DNA of 64,000 bases from NCBI RefSeq assembly GCF_964204865.1, contig NC_135252.1, positions 22,775,383 through 22,839,382 of the forward strand. Direction: 5' to 3'. Positions 60,701-64,000 of the stretch are shown in pieces (position 1 is the stretch's first letter; the number at the start of each line of letters is the position of its first letter). The notes under the pieces are model-generated. The model was not told the origin of the DNA. It did no database searches and saw only the letters and a program-made list of their open reading frames with translations. The position numbers and the translations under genes are program-made. The DNA is from Styela clava (taxonomy: Eukaryota > Chordata > Ascidiacea > Stolidobranchia > Styelidae).

Positions 60701-63700
60701 TCAACAGAATATTTTAAATTTTAATTGCGCATATCAGTAATCGGATTTTTTGGACCTCCAGAAGTATGCACACCAAGATGGCGCACAATCTGAACATAGT
60801 ATGTGTGTACCGGTTAGGATTCAGGTTGTGCGACATCTTGGAGCGCATACTTCTGGAGCACCGAATTTTGAGCAACAAACTTCCAGTTTTGTGACATTTT
60901 AAGGTCCAATTTAGTTTCTTGCTGAAATACAGATCGATTAATCGATAGCCTGACCTCTTAAATAACGTAGGCTCCAATTTTGTTTTAAAAGGCGCAAAAG
61001 AGTATTTACAAATACTTCAATCATGTAAATGGCCTGCCGTTTTTGATTCAGAACACGGGGCGAACCCAAAGAACAGAACCAAGTGCATTTGAAAGATATA
61101 CTGATATACTTTTATGCAAAGTGTTCCGGAATACTAAAACTGTTAGGTACAATCATACCCAGACAGAAGTTAAGTAATATTTGACGTTTTATTTTGATAG
61201 AAGTAATTTTCCGTTTGTTACTTATCGATTTTTTTTTTGAGGTATTTGTCTGTTTGTCTGTCTGTTAGATGCACGCGATATCTCACGAAAGCGAGATTGA
61301 ATCTGATCCAGATTTTGCATGTACATTTATCATATGTCGGACCGGAAGCCTATTGATTTTGGATGAATTATGTCGTATAATTAGCGAGTTATTAATTATT
61401 TAGTGAAGGGACACAAGGTGTCACTATGGGGTAAGAGCGCTGTTTTGGGGATCCCCTAACTTTCGATCAATAAGCCTTCGGTCTCTGACCGATATTCTCG
61501 TTTATTCAGTTGTTTAAGTTCAAAACTTCCGAATCAATAAAGTTTTGTCAAAACTTGAAACTTAAAAAACTTTAACAGAGTAATGGGTCGGGCTGTGAAG
61601 CCGAAAGTCGGGAGTTGTTCAGCATGTTGGCCACTGGAGTTGGTGTTACCGCGAGTTTTGCCGAAATTCTGAATTCACATTGCTAAGCGTTTCGGATTTA
61701 CATCTTAGTCAAAATTTTTATAATCTGAGGGTCGTGTGTCTATGAAGTTCTCCTGATTTCTCATATCCCTCGTATTGAAAACGCTTTGTTAAAAATATCT
61801 AAATTTTTATGTGGCACTTGTGACTAGGGCTGGGCATTTCTAACCGAATATTCGAATCGAATAGTAAATTATTCGAATCGATTCAGAGCGATATTTCGAA
61901 TCGCCGCCATCTTGTTTTTTTCTTTCCGCCAATTGTCGAGTTAAATTTCTCAATTTTTTTTTTGAAGTCATACTTTTTCAACGCAATTCTGACATATGAC
62001 TCTTTTTCTGTAGTGAGTTATTGACGAAAACATGTTTTTTATTGGGTGTAAACGCTCAGCAATCTGTCTGAGTTATGTATATTACGTTTCCAGTAATTTA
62101 TGTGTCTGGGGGACCAAATACAGAAAGAAAGTTACATACAATTATATATCTCCCAAGTATTCGAGATTCGATTCGAAAAAAACATTCGATTCGATTCTGA
62201 AATCATCAGGTATTCGAAAATGCCCAGCCCTACTCGTGACTTGGTAAAATGCCTTCCTACTCAAAAATATGCCACTTATTCTCAGGCAACGCTTTATAAT
62301 AACAAAAAATAGCCAATGATTGTGGCACCGTGACTGCGTATGACATCTTTCTTTGCAAAAATGCCACATATTTCACGATGTGGCGTAGGGGGGAACTATT
62401 TTCTCTATTTACACTTTGCCAATTTCAAAAGTGGAGTAAACAATAATATTTGGAAACCAACAAAATACTGGGAAGGTACCGATTTAAAAATAAATAGTCA
62501 AGTGGAATAATTGTGGCACTAACTTGAACATAGCAAACTGGAAGTCGATTTGCCAGTAAATCAAACCCATCAAATACTCATTCATCTTGAGCGTGTTTTC
62601 GGCACTCAGATCGTTTATCGCGGTTTGATTGTACGGCCATGGGCTGCTGTAAATCTTGTTTATTTCAGCATAGTAGTAATTGGACCAGACGATGTTATTC
62701 TTTATCAGCATGTAGTACTGCTTAATGAGATCTGGCATTGGGGAGCTGGGAAAAGCGGTCTTGTATGCATTGACAATTGCATCGAAAGAACTTATCAGAG
62801 CATTTACATCGAACGTGGGTTGTGTTGCAGCGGTAATTACGCCCTGTAAATGCTCTAATAAGGGTGCGACTTCAGCTGGTACTGTCCCGCCCATTTCTGT
62901 AATGAGTTTTCCAATGATTTCGCCGGCGTTGATTGTAGGGAAGTTAACGAATCCGTCAATGAAAACCTGAAAATAGAAAAGATATATATTACTAAAGCAG
63001 TAGAATGTAAAACATTTAAGGGCAGACATTTAATCTAAAAAACAATGCAGCGATGCTCAAATTCACGGGCACGAATGTTTAATGACTGATATGGGCAAGA
63101 GATAAAAAGATACATCGGTAAAATATTTTCACTCCCAAAAATGACTGTTTAATTAACCACAACGTCCAAAGAAGGTACTATTTTCGATAAAAAGACAGGC
63201 GACCCAACCTCGGGTCGCGACCTATATGTTGGAAGACACCGATATAGAGAAATGAGCCACATCGCCTTCTTAACAGAATGCTAGACACATTCACCACGAG
63301 AAAGTCTCCATACAAGCGACCAATTATGCAGAAGTATCAACTACTTTTGTGAGAATTGGAATCTCTCTCAGTTTGGCATGGCGTACTCAATTTATTAATT
63401 AAACTGTGATTTCTAACCCTTTTTCAAGCGACCCAAATTTAAAAAAAATAAATTTCGTGAAACCACGCGACCCAAGAATATGCTCAAATACTTAACGAGT
63501 GCCACTACAACAGAACATTTAAATTACTGATAAAAAAGAATTATTTTCCTACTGTGGCATTTTTATTCGTTTGTTAAAAAACGAGCACGAGAAAAAAAGC
63601 CCTTGGGTCGCGACCTATACGTTGAGGAACATCGACATATGAAGCAATGAACTACGCCGCCTTATTAGCAAGGTTAGATAATTTTTTTCAACTAATTCAT

Positions 63701-63973
63701 AACTTACCTGGAAAAATTTGTCCAACTCTGTGGTATAATCGGATAACAGGTTGTAAAACATTTTAGAGAAGTTGACAACCAAAGCTTTTTCCATTACACC
63801 CGCATCTTTAGTAGTGATTTTCTTGATCATACTGAGAATAAAATCGCTTAGTTTGGTTGTAGCCGCAGTGTCGCTAAGGTCGGTGAAATTGAAAGAGTTG
63901 AACCCGGCCGCCATCTTGTTGTAAACGTCTTCAATCTTGGACTTTTCGGCGGGAAAGAATTTGTAGAACAGAC
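57499..63973 (-). CDS. 3' part of a secreted, probably GPI-anchored protein gene
   Basis: Five exons on the minus strand: 63973-63708, 62966-62524, 59841-59711, 58936-58804, 57712-57499. All junctions are AG/GT and the phases (1, 0, 2, 1, 2) agree, giving 394 codons plus TAA (57499-57501). The first exon has no start in the window, so the 5' end, with any signal peptide, lies beyond 63973. The protein is helical with several conserved hydrophobic heptads, then a Cys cluster (TCKFGSCEADLC), a Thr-rich mucin-like stalk and a C-terminal hydrophobic tail after a GSG site, the pattern of GPI-anchor addition. I do not recognise the family. Exon 2 may read straight after FFQ into VFIDGFV. Confidence 0.7.
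59290..59575. mobile_element. Possible hAT MITE, relative of 45332-45625
   Basis: The right end GGTTGGGAACCACCG is a clear hAT-type terminus; the left GCGTTTCCCTGTGGCCC is diverged. It shares the inner AAACGTCTCCGGAAGGGG-type block with the 45.3-kb copy. It lies in intron 3 of the GPI-protein fragment. Confidence 0.6.
59966..60205. mobile_element. hAT MITE (240 bp)
   Basis: CAGGGGATGTGCAAC and the inverse CAGGGGTGTGCAAC. Flanks AATTAGAC and CTTTTGAC share 5 of 8 bases, so the duplication has decayed. It lies in the intron between the exon ending at 62524 and the exon starting at 59841. Confidence 0.75.
60755..60864. mobile_element. Short palindromic GTACC-type MITE
   Basis: CTCCAGAAGTATGCACACCAAGATG and the near inverse CATCTTGGAGCGCATACTTCTGGAG pair into a long hairpin around GTATGTGTGTACC. 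Compare 53812-53920. Confidence 0.65.
61825..62232. mobile_element. hAT-like MITE (408 bp), CTTGTGAC/CTCGTGAC flanks
   Basis: The left end TAGGGCTGGGCATTTCTAACC is matched inverted by TAGGGCTGGGCATTTTCG. The flanking 8-mers agree at 7 of 8. Both ends carry TTCGAATCGAA clusters, so the element is rich in imperfect TTCGAA repeats. It lies in the intron between the exons at 62524 and 59841. Confidence 0.88.
63046..63640. repeat. Repeat debris in the first visible intron of the end gene
   Basis: A start of the AGAGC-type repeat (ATGCAGCGATGCTCAAATTC) near 63046, and two related GGGTCGCGACCTATA(T/C)GTTG motifs at about 63213 and 63605, the last near the right edge of a piece that opens AACCCTTTTTCAAGCGACCC near 63416. 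The latter looks like a hAT fragment, without clear ends. Confidence 0.4.
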
Positions 63974-64000
63974 CTAGAAATAATTTTAAGAACATTAATG

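Overview
The window is animal (metazoan) nuclear DNA. It is AT-rich, its coding parts are split by GT-AG introns, and most of it is transposon-derived. The mix of Pao/BEL and Ty3/Gypsy LTR elements, hAT and pogo/Tigger-type DNA transposons, a CR1/jockey-type non-LTR fragment and a spliced NACHT-LRR receptor gene points to an invertebrate, most likely a marine deuterostome. A tunicate is plausible, but nothing here names the species.

Layout. 1-2.8 kb: no gene, old repeat debris. 2.8-11.3 kb: a complete but broken Pao/BEL retrotransposon (plus strand) with near-identical LTRs and a 5-bp target duplication. 11.3-15.2 kb: a dead non-LTR reverse transcriptase split by one of two twin 203-bp MITEs, a Tigger-like MITE, a decayed hAT transposase and a tri-modular MITE copy. 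15.2-17.2 kb: empty. 17.2-24.5 kb: a Ty3/Gypsy element (minus strand) whose gag-pol junction carries a UUUAAAC slippery heptamer followed by a stem. 24.5-29.2 kb: mainly hAT-derived MITEs. 29.3-45.0 kb: an 11-exon minus-strand NLR-type gene (model 1,065 codons, in frame across every junction, one in-frame TAA). 45-57.4 kb: repeats and a diverged local duplication (four partial copies) with several MITE insertions. 57.5-64 kb: the 3' part of a minus-strand gene for a secreted, probably GPI-anchored helical protein with a Thr-rich stalk; its 5' end lies outside the window.

Host genes. The NLR-like gene has an unusual N-terminus: three successive phase-1 exons start with variants of the same ET(N/F)IT(D/G) unit and carry short repeats of alternating hydrophobic residues, with no recognisable death-fold domain. 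A NACHT ATPase follows, then leucine-rich-repeat exons of 51-60 codons each bounded by phase-0 introns. Its introns hold a 2.8-kb and a 1.3-kb hAT element with perfect 8-bp target duplications, and several smaller MITEs. The end gene is a five-exon fragment whose reading phases all agree.

All exon models are by eye, from splice signals, phase agreement and protein pattern. No alignment or expression data were available.
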